This document shows, piece by piece, positions 1 to 6,553 of a DNA stretch of 6,844 bases. The DNA lies in contig JACOVV010000143.1 in the NCBI GenBank assembly GCA_016177145.1, positions 1-6,844 of the forward strand. Direction: 5' to 3'. Each line of letters opens with the position of its first letter. Within the stretch, counting starts at the first letter, position 1. The position numbers were made by a program, and so were the translations under genes. This DNA is from Candidatus Omnitrophota bacterium. Its GTDB lineage: Bacteria > Omnitrophota > Gorgyraeia > JACOVV01. The notes beneath the pieces are model-generated. The model saw only the letters and a program-made list of their open reading frames with translations. It was not told where the DNA came from and did not search any database.

Positions 1-2051
1 ATCTCTTCTAATTTTTTGAATCCTAACCGCGCCAGGATTTCACGGATTTCCTGGGCGACGAAATTGAAATAGTTGACGACATGCTCCACCGGCCCGTCGT
101 ATTTGGCGCGAAGTTTCTCGTCCTGGGTCGCGACGCCGACCGGACAGGTGTTCAAATGGCACTGGCGCACCATACAGCACCCGGCGGCGACGACCGGCGC
201 CGTTCCAAACCCATATTCTTCGGCGCCAAGGATCGCCGCGAACACGACATCCCGCCCTGTTTTTTGCCCGCCGTCGGCCCGAAGACGGACACGTCCGCGG
301 AGATCGTTTAAGACCAGCACCTGCTGCGCTTCGGAAAGCCCCAGCTCCCACGCGCTGCCGGCATACTTAATAGAGGAAAGAGGCGAAGCGCCGGTCCCGC
401 CGTCGTGCCCGCTGATCAAAATCGTGTCGGCGTGCCCCTTGGCGACTCCGGCGGCGATCGTTCCGACCCCCGCTTCCGAAACGAGTTTCACGCAGACCGT
501 CGCGCGGGCGTTCGACGCTTTCAAATCGTAAATCAATTGCGCCAGGTCTTCAATGCTGTAAATATCATGATGCGGCGGTGGTGAAATCAACGCCACTCCC
601 GGCACAGTGTGGCGGTTATTCGCGATCTCCTGGGTCACTTTGTGACCGGGAAGCTGGCCCCCTTCTCCCGGCTTGGACCCTTGAGCCATCTTGATTTCAA
701 ACTGAATCGCCGACGCTAAATACTCCGGCGTCACGCCAAACCGCCCCGAAGCGACCTGTTTGATCACGCTGTTGGGGGAATCGCCGTTCTTCAATACATA
801 GAAACGGGAGGAATCTTCTCCCCCTTCGCCGCTGGAGCTTTTCCCCTTGATCCGGTTCATCGCCATCGCGAGTGTCTCGTGCGTTTCCCGCGAGAGCGCC
901 CCGTGCGACATCCCTGAAACGCAGAATTTTTTACGAATTTCCTCGACCGGTTCCACTTCCTCAATGGGAATCGGCTGACGTTTCGCGAAATCAAGCAGAT
1001 CCCGCAATGTCACCGGCTCACGGTGGTTAACCGCGTCGGCAAATTTCTGATAATCCTCCCACTGGCCGCTCTCCACCGCCGCGTGCAGGAAACGAATGAC
1101 GTCCGGATTAAAGGCGTGGTACTCCCCATCCCGCCGGAAACGATAATATCCCCCCGCTTCCAGAGACGGTTCGTTTCTTTCTTCGGAGAAAGCGCTCTTG
1201 TGCCATTTCAATAGGTCGGCGGCAATTTCGGGATAACTGATCCCGCCGACCCGCGAGGATGTCCCGGTAAAGCAGTCATTCACTAACGAATTGTCCAGGC
1301 CGATCGTTTCAAAAATCTGCGCGCCGTGATAGCTGGAGACGGTGGAGATTCCCATCTTGGACATGATTTTTAAAATTCCTTCGTCCAGCGCTTTTTTGTA
1401 ATTTCTTAATCCTTTTGGCAGATCAAGATCTTTAAACTCTCCCTGCTCAACCAGCGAGCGTATGACTTCGTAAGCGAGATAAGGATTGACGGCGCTGGCG
1501 CCGTAACCGATCAAAAGAGCCACATGATGCACGTCCCGCGCTTCGGCTGTTTCGCAAACGATGCTCGCCTTCATTCGTTTCCCTTCACGAATCAAATAAT
1601 GATGCGCCGCCCCGACCGCGAGCAGAGCGGGGATATGGATCAATTCTTTTCCAGCGCTTCGATCGCTTAAGATAACGATCTTTTTCCCTTGATCAATGGC
1701 CTCGCCCGCCTCGCGGCACAAACGGCGGATCGCTTTCTCAAGCCCTTCAATGCCGTCGTTCACAGGAAAAACCGTCTCCAGCGTCACCGAGGAGAATTCT
1801 TTATCCTTGAGCCGGCGAATGGACTCCAGCTCCAAATCGGTCAAGACCGGAGAAGTCAATTGCAGCAGGCGGGCATGCTGTTCGGTCTCTTCGAACATGC
1901 TCCGCCGCTGGCCCAATAAGGTGAAGAGCGACATGACGATCTCCTCGCGGATCGAATCAATCGGAGGATTCGTCACCTGGGCGAACATCTGTTTGAAGTA
2001 CGTGTAGAGGAGCCGCGGTTTCTTGGAGAGGACGGCGTGAGGCGTATCATC
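1..2051 (-). CDS. gltB: Glutamate synthase large subunit, central and FMN/3Fe-4S domains (downstream of in-frame TGA; 3' end outside window)
   Basis: This is the same reading frame as the amidotransferase part at 2052-3542, continuing after one TGA codon. I checked every codon from 2051 to 3 and found no further stop. With the TGA counted as residue 497, the central domain runs to about residue 780 ([15 protein letters not shown] near its start) and the synthase domain from about 780 to the edge. That domain shows the FMN-site segment GSKPGEGG (955-962), K1019 in [16 protein letters not shown] (1047-1054), [10 protein letters not shown] around D1090, and the 3Fe-4S cluster cysteines C1122, C1128 and C1133 (C-x5-C-x4-C). 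The enzyme makes glutamate from 2-oxoglutarate and ammonia channelled from glutamine, with electrons delivered via a small subunit (GltD) or ferredoxin. The C-terminal GXGXG beta-helix domain, about 300 residues in the family, lies beyond position 1. The first Met after the TGA is residue 519 (1986-1988), without a ribosome binding site, so independent translation of this part looks unlikely. Confidence 0.9.
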
Positions 2052-2054
2052 TCA
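2052..2054 (-). other. gltB: In-frame TGA at an invariant glycine codon of gltB
   Basis: The codons read Gly-Ser-Met-TGA-Asp-Asp-Thr-Pro-His-Ala-Val-Leu-Ser, where the family has GSMGDDTP followed by a hydrophobic residue and AVLS. A single G-to-T change of GGA gives TGA. Five codons on, the normally hydrophobic position (Leu, Phe or Met) reads His (CAC), again one base from CTC. Two unexpected substitutions within 18 bases may reflect local sequence error or relaxed selection. Confidence 0.9.
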
Positions 2055-3542
2055 CATCGAACCGACCGGTTCTTTCCCGTCAGCCGCCATCGGTTTGAGA
2101 ATCATCGAAATCTCTTCCTGAGTGTAGCCAAAAGCCGTTTGCTTCTCTTTGAGTGTTTTCGAATCCAGCGGTTTGCCGTTGGCCGTCGTCTCTGTCATGT
2201 GGAATGAGAGTGTGTGCATCTGCCGCCGAATCCATTCATCGTACGGTTTTCGCGCGGCGTAAAAATCTTTGATCTCCTGATCGCGGTAGATTTTTCCCTT
2301 CGTTGTATCCACCGCAATCACTCTTCCAGGCCCCAGTTTCCCTTTTTCAATAATCGTTCCTTCTTCAAGTTCAAGAACACCCGCCTCGGAAGCCATGACA
2401 ACAAGCCCCTCTTTAGTCACAAGATACCGGGCCGGCCGCAGACCGTTTCGATCCAGACAGGCGGCGACGATCCTGCCGTCGGAGAAAGCCAGCGCCGCCG
2501 GGCCGTCCCACGGTTCCATCAAACAGGCGTGATACTGATAAAACGCTTTATGAACCGGATTCATGTGCGGCATATTTTCCCATGGTTCCGGGACCAGCAT
2601 CATCGCGCAATGCAACAGATCCCTGCCGGACATGACCAGCGTCTCCATCACGTTATCCAGACTCGCTGAATCGCTTCCCCCCGACTGCACAATCGGCTTG
2701 AGCCGTTCGATCCGCTCTCCCCACGCTTCGGAATGGAGCTCCGGTTCGCGCGCCCGCATCCAGTTCCGGTTCCCCATCAAAGTATTGATCTCGCCGTTAT
2801 GCCCCAGATAGCGGAACGGCTGTGCCATGAACCAATTCGGCATTGTGTTGGTGCTGTACCGCTGATGGAAAACCGCGATGGCGGTTTCATAAAGAGGATC
2901 CGACAGGTCGAGGAAGAATTTTTTTAACTGCGAAGCGACAAAAAGCCCCTTGTAGACCACGGTATGATTTGAGAAAGAGGGGATATAAAACCCTTCAATC
3001 CCTGACTGGAGGATTTTTTGCTCAATACTGTTCCGGACTAAATAGAGAAGCCGTTCGTATTCTTCAACGGGAATAGATTCGGGACGAACTACCAATGCCT
3101 GAACAATTTCCGGTTGGCTGGCGCGCGCCTGATTCCCCAGGACGGAGGGATCTACCGGCACCGGCCTCCACCCCAACCAGGTCAGTTTCTCTTTGGCGAC
3201 TTCTTCCTGAACAATTTTCCGGCAGCGATCGGCTGTTTCCTTTTGCCCCGGCAGGAAAAACATTCCGACTGCCAGGTCGCCGATTTTAAACCGGCCGGCC
3301 CGCTCCCCCGCCAGCTTCACCGCCTCTCGCGCGAAAAGTTTCTGCGGGATCTGCGTGAGGATGCCGGCCCCGTCACCGGTCTTCGCATCCCCAGCGATAG
3401 CGCCGCGATGCGTTAAATTAACGACCGCCTGGATCCCTTTCTGTAAAACGTCGTGGTTTCGCTGGCCGGAGATATTGGCCACAAACCCCACCCCGCAGGA
3501 GTCCTTCTCAAAACCAGGATCGTAGAGTCCGACCGCTTTCAT
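2052..3542 (-). CDS. gltB: Glutamate synthase large subunit, glutamine amidotransferase domain (ends at in-frame TGA)
   Basis: This is the N-terminal class II glutamine amidotransferase (Ntn-hydrolase) part of cytoplasmic glutamate synthase, which releases ammonia from glutamine for the synthase site. Cys16 in KDSCGVGF is the expected N-terminal nucleophile, exposed after removal of a 15-residue propeptide. Family motifs follow in order: HRG (45-47), TGDGAGI (55-61), FHQRYSTN (225-232), HNGEIN (248-253), SGGSDSASLDN (287-297), PEPW (318-321) and DRNGLRPARY (364-373). The start matches the usual short propeptide of the family. The ribosome binding site is weak. The frame stops after EPVGSM at a TGA that replaces the Gly of the GSMGDDTP motif at the beginning of the central domain. 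The 496-residue product would hold the amidotransferase domain but no synthase or FMN domain. Homology resumes immediately in the same frame, so this is a disrupted or recoded gltB, not a naturally separate subunit. Confidence 0.93.
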   Translation of the reverse strand: MKAVGLYDPGFEKDSCGVGFVANISGQRNHDVLQKGIQAVVNLTHRGAIAGDAKTGDGAGILTQIPQKLFAREAVKLAGERAGRFKIGDLAVGMFFLPGQKETADRCRKIVQEEVAKEKLTWLGWRPVPVDPSVLGNQARASQPEIVQALVVRPESIPVEEYERLLYLVRNSIEQKILQSGIEGFYIPSFSNHTVVYKGLFVASQLKKFFLDLSDPLYETAIAVFHQRYSTNTMPNWFMAQPFRYLGHNGEINTLMGNRNWMRAREPELHSEAWGERIERLKPIVQSGGSDSASLDNVMETLVMSGRDLLHCAMMLVPEPWENMPHMNPVHKAFYQYHACLMEPWDGPAALAFSDGRIVAACLDRNGLRPARYLVTKEGLVVMASEAGVLELEEGTIIEKGKLGPGRVIAVDTTKGKIYRDQEIKDFYAARKPYDEWIRRQMHTLSFHMTETTANGKPLDSKTLKEKQTAFGYTQEEISMILKPMAADGKEPVGSM

Positions 3543-3553
3543 GGTAACTCTAT

Positions 3554-3582
3554 ATTGTATCGAATGTTGGCTTGGTTCGCAA
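3554..3582 (-). promoter_or_regulatory. Candidate sigma70-type promoter for gltB
   Basis: On the minus strand there is TTGCGA (3577-3582) as a possible -35, a 17-bp spacer, and TACAAT (3554-3559) as a possible -10. A start site about 7 bases downstream would leave a leader of only about 5 bases before the ATG at 3542, which agrees with the lack of a clear Shine-Dalgarno sequence there. The match is 4/6 and 5/6, so it could be chance. gltB could instead be co-transcribed from ABC-F, since no convincing terminator is visible in the 93-bp gap. Confidence 0.35.
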
Positions 3583-3635
3583 GATGAAATCCAATCCGGC
3601 GCTTGGGCGGTTCCGGCGACTGATCCTATTAATTG

Positions 3636-5138
3636 TTATTGGTTGAGTTCCCTGCGGACAATCGTTTCCAGATGGTAGACGTATTCGTCGTACTTCCCGG
3701 GGTAAAGACGGACCGATCCATCCTTGACCTCGATAATTTTTGTGGCAATCAGATGAACGAAAGTCCGGTCATGGCTGATAAAGAAAAGGGTCCCGGCGAA
3801 CGATTTGAGGGCCCGGCCCAAGACCTCGACCGTCTCGAAGTCAAGATGGTTGGTCGGCTCATCCAGTAATAGCGCGTGGTTTTTCCCTAACAGTAAACCT
3901 GCCAGACAGGCCCGCGCCCGTTCCCCGCCGCTCAATACCGCGAATTTCTTTTTCACATCGTCCCCTTTGAAAAGAAAACTCCCGGCCATATTGAGAATTT
4001 CCTGCCGTGAAACAGAAACGTCCGCCTTTTCCGAAAGATAAGTAAACACATCCATGTCGGATGATAACTCCGAGAAAACATGCTGGGCGTAATAACCGAT
4101 TTTCAGGTTATACCCCCAGGAATAACTCCCCCCCTTCACCGCGAGGCCCCCGGCGATCGTCCGCAGAAACGTCGTCTTTCCCTGTCCATTGTCGCCGAGC
4201 ACGGCAACGTGGGACCCTTGATCCACCTCCAGAGAGATACCGCCGGCCACCTGTTTTTCGGGGTAACCGACGCTTAAATTACCGCATCGAAGCGCGAAAC
4301 CGTTTTTCCGCTCAACGTGAGGAATCTTGATCCGGACGTTTGACAGCGGGTGCCCGACCTCAATAGTCTTCATTTTTTCGATCTGTTTCATTTTAGACTT
4401 CGCCTGAGCCGCTTTTGACGCTTTGGCGCGGAACCGGTCCACAAACGCCTGAAGTTGTTTCTGCTTGGCCTCCACGTTTCTGTTGTAACTGATCGCTTGT
4501 TCCTTCTGCTCTTCTTTAAAGATCAGGTACTCCTCAACCGTTCCCGGATAAAGCGTGCAGCCGCCGTTTTCTATCTCAAGGGTATCTTCACAGGTTTTTT
4601 TGAGGAATTCTCGGTCATGCGAAACAATCAAAAATCCGCCGCGATAGTCCCGCAAAAATTCTTCCAATAAAATCAGGGTCTTCAGATCAAGGTAGTTCGT
4701 CGGCTCATCCAGGATCAGGAAATTGGGGTCGGCAAGAAGCATCGAGGCGAGTTTAACGCGGGTGCGGTACCCGCCGGAAAGATTTCCGATTTCCGTCGTC
4801 AACATTTCGCGCTTCAGTTGAAAACGGCCCGCGATTTTCCCGCACTCCCACTCTTCCTTGCCGCTGTACCGGCTCAGGAATTCCATCACGGTCTCTTCAA
4901 GGGAATAGGGGTCTTGTTGTTCGAGATAGCTCAACCGAAGCGAAGAACTTTTAGTGACGGCGCCGCCGTCTTCTTCTTCGTGGCCGGTGATGATTTTACA
5001 CAGCGTTGACTTGCCGGCGCCGTTTCTCCCGATGACGCCGACCTTCTGGTTCTCGGCGAAAGAAGCGGTCGCGCCGTCCAGGATCACCCGCGCACCGTAA
5101 CTTTTATGGATATCGTTGAGCTGAAGCAGGACTTTCAT
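3636..5138 (-). CDS. ABC-F family ATP-binding protein (ribosome-associated ATPase)
   Basis: This 500-residue soluble protein has two ABC ATPase domains in tandem and no membrane segments, the layout of the ABC-F family (EttA, Uup, YbiT, YkpA). Domain 1 has Walker A GRNGAGKS (37-44), signature LSGGY (120-124), Walker B with LILDEPTNYLD (141-151) and the switch His in SHD (173-175). A charged, Lys/Gln/Ala-rich helical linker (about 205-260) follows; in this family it reaches toward the ribosomal P-site tRNA and peptidyl-transferase centre. Domain 2 has Walker A GDNGQGKT (315-322), LSGGE (402-406), LLLDEPTNHLD (423-433) and SHD (455-457). All catalytic residues are present. The protein ends just after domain 2, so it lacks the C-terminal DNA-binding coiled coil of Uup. 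A role in translation is known for the family; which subfamily this is, or whether it gives antibiotic resistance, cannot be told here. The gene ends with TAA, 93 bp before gltB on the same strand. Confidence 0.93.
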   Translation of the reverse strand: MKVLLQLNDIHKSYGARVILDGATASFAENQKVGVIGRNGAGKSTLCKIITGHEEEDGGAVTKSSSLRLSYLEQQDPYSLEETVMEFLSRYSGKEEWECGKIAGRFQLKREMLTTEIGNLSGGYRTRVKLASMLLADPNFLILDEPTNYLDLKTLILLEEFLRDYRGGFLIVSHDREFLKKTCEDTLEIENGGCTLYPGTVEEYLIFKEEQKEQAISYNRNVEAKQKQLQAFVDRFRAKASKAAQAKSKMKQIEKMKTIEVGHPLSNVRIKIPHVERKNGFALRCGNLSVGYPEKQVAGGISLEVDQGSHVAVLGDNGQGKTTFLRTIAGGLAVKGGSYSWGYNLKIGYYAQHVFSELSSDMDVFTYLSEKADVSVSRQEILNMAGSFLFKGDDVKKKFAVLSGGERARACLAGLLLGKNHALLLDEPTNHLDFETVEVLGRALKSFAGTLFFISHDRTFVHLIATKIIEVKDGSVRLYPGKYDEYVYHLETIVRRELNQ

Positions 5139-5144
5139 TGAGAC

Positions 5145-5156
5145 ATTATACCCTCC
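5145..5156 (-). promoter_or_regulatory. Ribosome binding site candidate and TATAAT box just upstream of the ABC-F start
   Basis: On the minus strand GGAGGG (5151-5156) is followed directly by TATAAT (5145-5150) and then, 6 bases later, by the ATG at 5138. The GGAGGG-to-ATG spacing of 12 bases is longer than usual. TATAAT has no -35 match at 16-19 bp, since that place is occupied by repeat remnant. The start itself is well supported by the family N-terminus (LQLNDIHKSYG). Confidence 0.35.
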
Positions 5157-5163
5157 GTGTCAA

Positions 5164-5183
5164 GTAGGGGGCACCCACAAGGG
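5164..5183. repeat. Truncated REPIN remnant upstream of the ABC-F gene
   Basis: The stretch reads GTAGGGG joined directly to GGCACCCACAAGGG. It contains the outer end and the left arm plus loop of the right hairpin found intact at 5557-5577 and 5961-5981, but the right arm is replaced by unrelated sequence. It looks like a deletion scar of the same element within 50 bp of the ABC-F start codon. Confidence 0.55.
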
Positions 5184-5203
5184 TCAATAGACGTACCCCG
5201 TGA

Positions 5204-5244
5204 GGATTTTCTTGCAAAGAATTTTTAGAAAAATTTAACTCGCG
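5204..5244. repeat. Left copy of a ~41-bp direct repeat with dyad core
   Basis: This copy aligns with 6554-6593 at 36 of 41 columns with one single-base gap and in the same orientation. Its centre is a dyad, AATTTTT-AG-AAAAATT. The transposase stop codon (5225-5227) and its last residues RVKFF are encoded inside it. In the same minus-strand frame the other copy reads RVEFF followed by TGA, so the repeat may derive from the 3' end of this transposase type. Confidence 0.75.
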
Positions 5245-5848
5245 TGGGTGATAACGGGTTGGGAAAGAAATATTCGTCGTCTTCCCATTGGGAGGGGTTA
5301 TTGATGATATATTCACGGATACTCGTAAGGTCGGATTCGGTGCGGATAACATGTTCGTAGAAATTACGCTGCCATAATTGTTTATTAAATGACGGCCAAT
5401 TGTTGATTCTGACATTACGGATGTATTCGTTGGTGGTTAATGATTTAAATGCACCAATAATTTCCCCCACCGTAGGGGCGCCCTTTATGGGCGCCCTTTG
5501 TCTTGTGCCTGCCTCTCGGCAAGACCGAGGGCCCGCCCTGTCATCCACGTCATTCAGGGCACCCACAAGGGGTGCCCCTACATCGCCGGTTTTTCCAACA
5601 ATGACGATTACCCCGTGCAAATGGTTGGGCATTACGATAAATTCATCCATTTTGATATTTGGGAAACGATCGGGCAATTTATTCCAATTGTGCGTGACCA
5701 TATCCCCCGCTCCATTCAACACCATTTTCCCATTCCGAACATCGCCAAATACACATTCGCGATCATTCGCGCACACCGTCACATAATACGCGCCCTGTTG
5801 CGCATAATCGTAATCTTTCAATCTAATCGATTTGCGATTCCCTGGCAT
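5225..5848 (-). CDS. REP-associated tyrosine transposase (RAYT, Y1/HUH superfamily)
   Basis: This 207-residue protein is a single-strand DNA transposase/nuclease related to IS200/IS605 TnpA, of the type that mobilises REP hairpins. The N-terminus (RKSIRLKDYDY, then GAYYVTVCA) and the HUH metal-binding motif MPNHLHG (H76, H78) are typical. IGAFKSLTTNEY (131-142), WQRNFYEHVIR (159-169) and IREYIINNP (178-186) follow, and Tyr180 is the likely nucleophile. All expected catalytic residues are present, so the gene looks intact. Residues about 90-128, the variable loop between the HUH and Tyr parts, are encoded by a complete REPIN-like repeat (5472-5581) read in frame as VGAPLVGAL through RAPIKGAPTVG. 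A modest AGGCGG lies 5 bases before the ATG. It ends in TAA inside a direct repeat, 86 bp before the ABC-F start. It is encoded on the same strand as the ORF6N gene, with a fragment of a second transposase copy between them. Confidence 0.9.
   Translation of the reverse strand: MPGNRKSIRLKDYDYAQQGAYYVTVCANDRECVFGDVRNGKMVLNGAGDMVTHNWNKLPDRFPNIKMDEFIVMPNHLHGVIVIVGKTGDVGAPLVGALNDVDDRAGPRSCREAGTRQRAPIKGAPTVGEIIGAFKSLTTNEYIRNVRINNWPSFNKQLWQRNFYEHVIRTESDLTSIREYIINNPSQWEDDEYFFPNPLSPTRVKFF
5472..5581. repeat. REPIN-like double hairpin, copy 1, inside the transposase gene
   Basis: The element is bounded by inverted ends that match at 11 of 12 positions (GTAGGGGCGCCC and GGGTGCCCCTAC). It holds a left hairpin (5476-5483 with 5489-5496, stem GGGCGCCC, loop TTTAT) and a right hairpin (5557-5564 with 5570-5577, GGGCACCC with GGGTGCCC, loop ACAAG). 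A small middle hairpin (CTCGG, loop CAAGA, CCGAG, 5515-5529) lies in extra sequence absent from copy 2. It is entirely within the coding frame of the RAYT gene. Confidence 0.85.
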
Positions 5849-5859
5849 AATGACCGCCT

Positions 5860-5990
5860 ATTATTGATTTATTCGTTGGTTGTTAACGAGTTAAATGCAC
5901 CTATAATATTTCCTAACGTAGGGGCGGGCCTTGTGCCCGCCCTATCATCCATGTCATCCAGGGCACCCACAAGGGGTGCCCCTACTCGAA
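5860..5990 (-). pseudogene. Remnant of a second RAYT transposase gene
   Basis: From about 5870 to 5924 the sequence aligns without gaps to 5424-5478 inside the intact transposase (46 of 55 bases). The minus strand reads GAPLVGAL, then TLGNIIGAFNSLTTNE and a stop, against PTVGEIIGAFKSLTTNEY in the intact gene. Only the loop and the segment after it survive; the HUH part and the Tyr part are missing. The fragment contains REPIN copy 2 and lies in the 146 bp between the ORF6N stop and the RAYT start. It is either a decayed neighbour copy or a mobilised REPIN that carried flanking transposase sequence. Confidence 0.7.
5918..5985. repeat. REPIN-like double hairpin, copy 2
   Basis: This has the same ends (GTAGGGGC and GCCCCTAC) and the same right hairpin (5961-5968 with 5974-5981, loop ACAAG) as copy 1. 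The left hairpin is GGGCGGGC (5922-5929), loop CTTGT, GCCCGCCC (5935-5942). It is 42 bp shorter than copy 1 because the middle part is absent. Located 10 bp after the ORF6N stop codon, it could also act as a transcript-end or RNA-stabilising structure. Confidence 0.85.
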
Positions 5991-5994
5991 AATT

Positions 5995-6513
5995 TCATGG
6001 ATGAAACCCAATCTGGCGCCTTGGCTTTTTCTTTTCGATCATTAATTGCTTCACGACTTCAAAAACGGTATGAATTTGTTCTTCATGTTCACCAACAACA
6101 TGTTCAAGTCTTACCAAACGCAATGCTAAATCCTTGTGAGACAAAAGAAGCTCTCTCAAACGCACAAACACCCGCATGATCGCGATGTTAACCTGAATGG
6201 CCCTTTGACTGTTAAGAACACTGGATAACATCAAAATCCCGTAGTCGGTGAAGGCGTACGGAGGCCGCCTTAAGCCCATTCTGTCCGAATTGGAAGTCAC
6301 AAATTGTGACTTCCAATTTTCAAATTCCTTTTTAGTCAATTGAAACATGAAATCATTCGGGAACCGCGCCAGATTACGTTTTACCCCTTGATTTAGCGCC
6401 TTTGTTAATACACCATAGAGTCTTGCTAAGTCACGATCTAACATTACGTTCTGACCACGAATCAGATATATTTTGTGCACGATAGTCTCTTGTTGTGGAA
6501 TCAGTTCTTTCAT
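5995..6513 (-). CDS. ORF6N domain-containing protein
   Basis: This 172-residue protein matches the ORF6N/KilA-N-like DNA-binding family found in phages, where it occurs in antirepressors, and widely as solitary chromosomal genes. The ORF6N domain spans about residues 10-120: IYLIRGQNVMLDRDLARLYGV, KRNLARFPNDFMFQLTKKEF, the QFVTSN stretch and PYAFTDYGILMLSSVLNS. A helical, charged region (about 125-160, LVRLEHVVGEHEEQIHTVF) probably forms a coiled coil for oligomerisation, followed by a basic tail KKKPRRQ. No phage genes are seen nearby, so its role is unknown; DNA binding is inferred from the family. The start is fixed by AGGAGGG (6521-6527) 7 bases before the ATG. The stop is TGA, evidence that UGA is a normal stop in this genome. 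It lies upstream of RAYT on the same strand, and an internal perfect palindrome covers 6288-6318. Confidence 0.88.
   Translation of the reverse strand: MKELIPQQETIVHKIYLIRGQNVMLDRDLARLYGVLTKALNQGVKRNLARFPNDFMFQLTKKEFENWKSQFVTSNSDRMGLRRPPYAFTDYGILMLSSVLNSQRAIQVNIAIMRVFVRLRELLLSHKDLALRLVRLEHVVGEHEEQIHTVFEVVKQLMIEKKKPRRQIGFHP
6288..6318. repeat. Perfect 31-bp palindrome inside the ORF6N gene
   Basis: The left arm AATTGGAAGTCACAA (6288-6302) and the right arm TTGTGACTTCCAATT (6304-6318) are exact inverse complements around a single A at 6303. The stretch encodes the NWKSQFVTSN part of the protein. In DNA it has the look of a dimer operator; in mRNA it would form a 14-15 bp stem. Confidence 0.9.
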
Positions 6514-6520
6514 CAGAAAA

Positions 6521-6527
6521 CCCTCCT
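6521..6527 (-). promoter_or_regulatory. Strong ribosome binding site of the ORF6N gene
   Basis: AGGAGGG preceded by AAA lies 7 bases upstream of the ATG at 6513. It is the best Shine-Dalgarno match in the window and decides the start. Confidence 0.8.
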
Positions 6528-6553
6528 TTTACTAATATAGACGCTCTGTGTTG

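Noticed and set aside
1..1988. The second part of gltB as a separate gene starting at Met519
   Set aside because: No Shine-Dalgarno sequence precedes the ATG at 1986-1988, and a start there would lose 21 conserved residues that are still present in frame after the TGA.
2052..2054. UGA read as glycine (genetic code 25, as in Absconditabacteria and Gracilibacteria)
   Set aside because: The codon does stand at a conserved Gly, but it is the only such case in about 1,900 codons, all other Gly residues use GGN, the ORF6N gene appears to end at TGA, and the base composition is not AT-rich as in those lineages. It remains a low-probability alternative.
2052..2054. Selenocysteine at the gltB TGA
   Set aside because: The family has Gly, not Cys, at this position, and I saw no convincing SECIS-like hairpin just downstream.
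3543..3635. Terminator between ABC-F and gltB
   Set aside because: The GC-rich stretch contains repeated CGCCGG words but no stable stem followed by a T-run.
5135..5163. TTGACA (5158-5163) and TATAAT (5145-5150) as one promoter for the ABC-F gene
   Set aside because: The two boxes are only 7 bp apart, far from the 16-19 bp needed, so they cannot work as a pair.
5472..5985. CRISPR array or integron attC sites
   Set aside because: There are only two REPIN copies, of different length and with no regular spacers. The direct repeats lack attC core sites and there is no integrase; the RAYT gene explains the hairpins better.
5400..6004. Plus-strand open frames across the transposase region
   Set aside because: They are antisense to the RAYT gene, have no family motifs and are kept open by the repeats.
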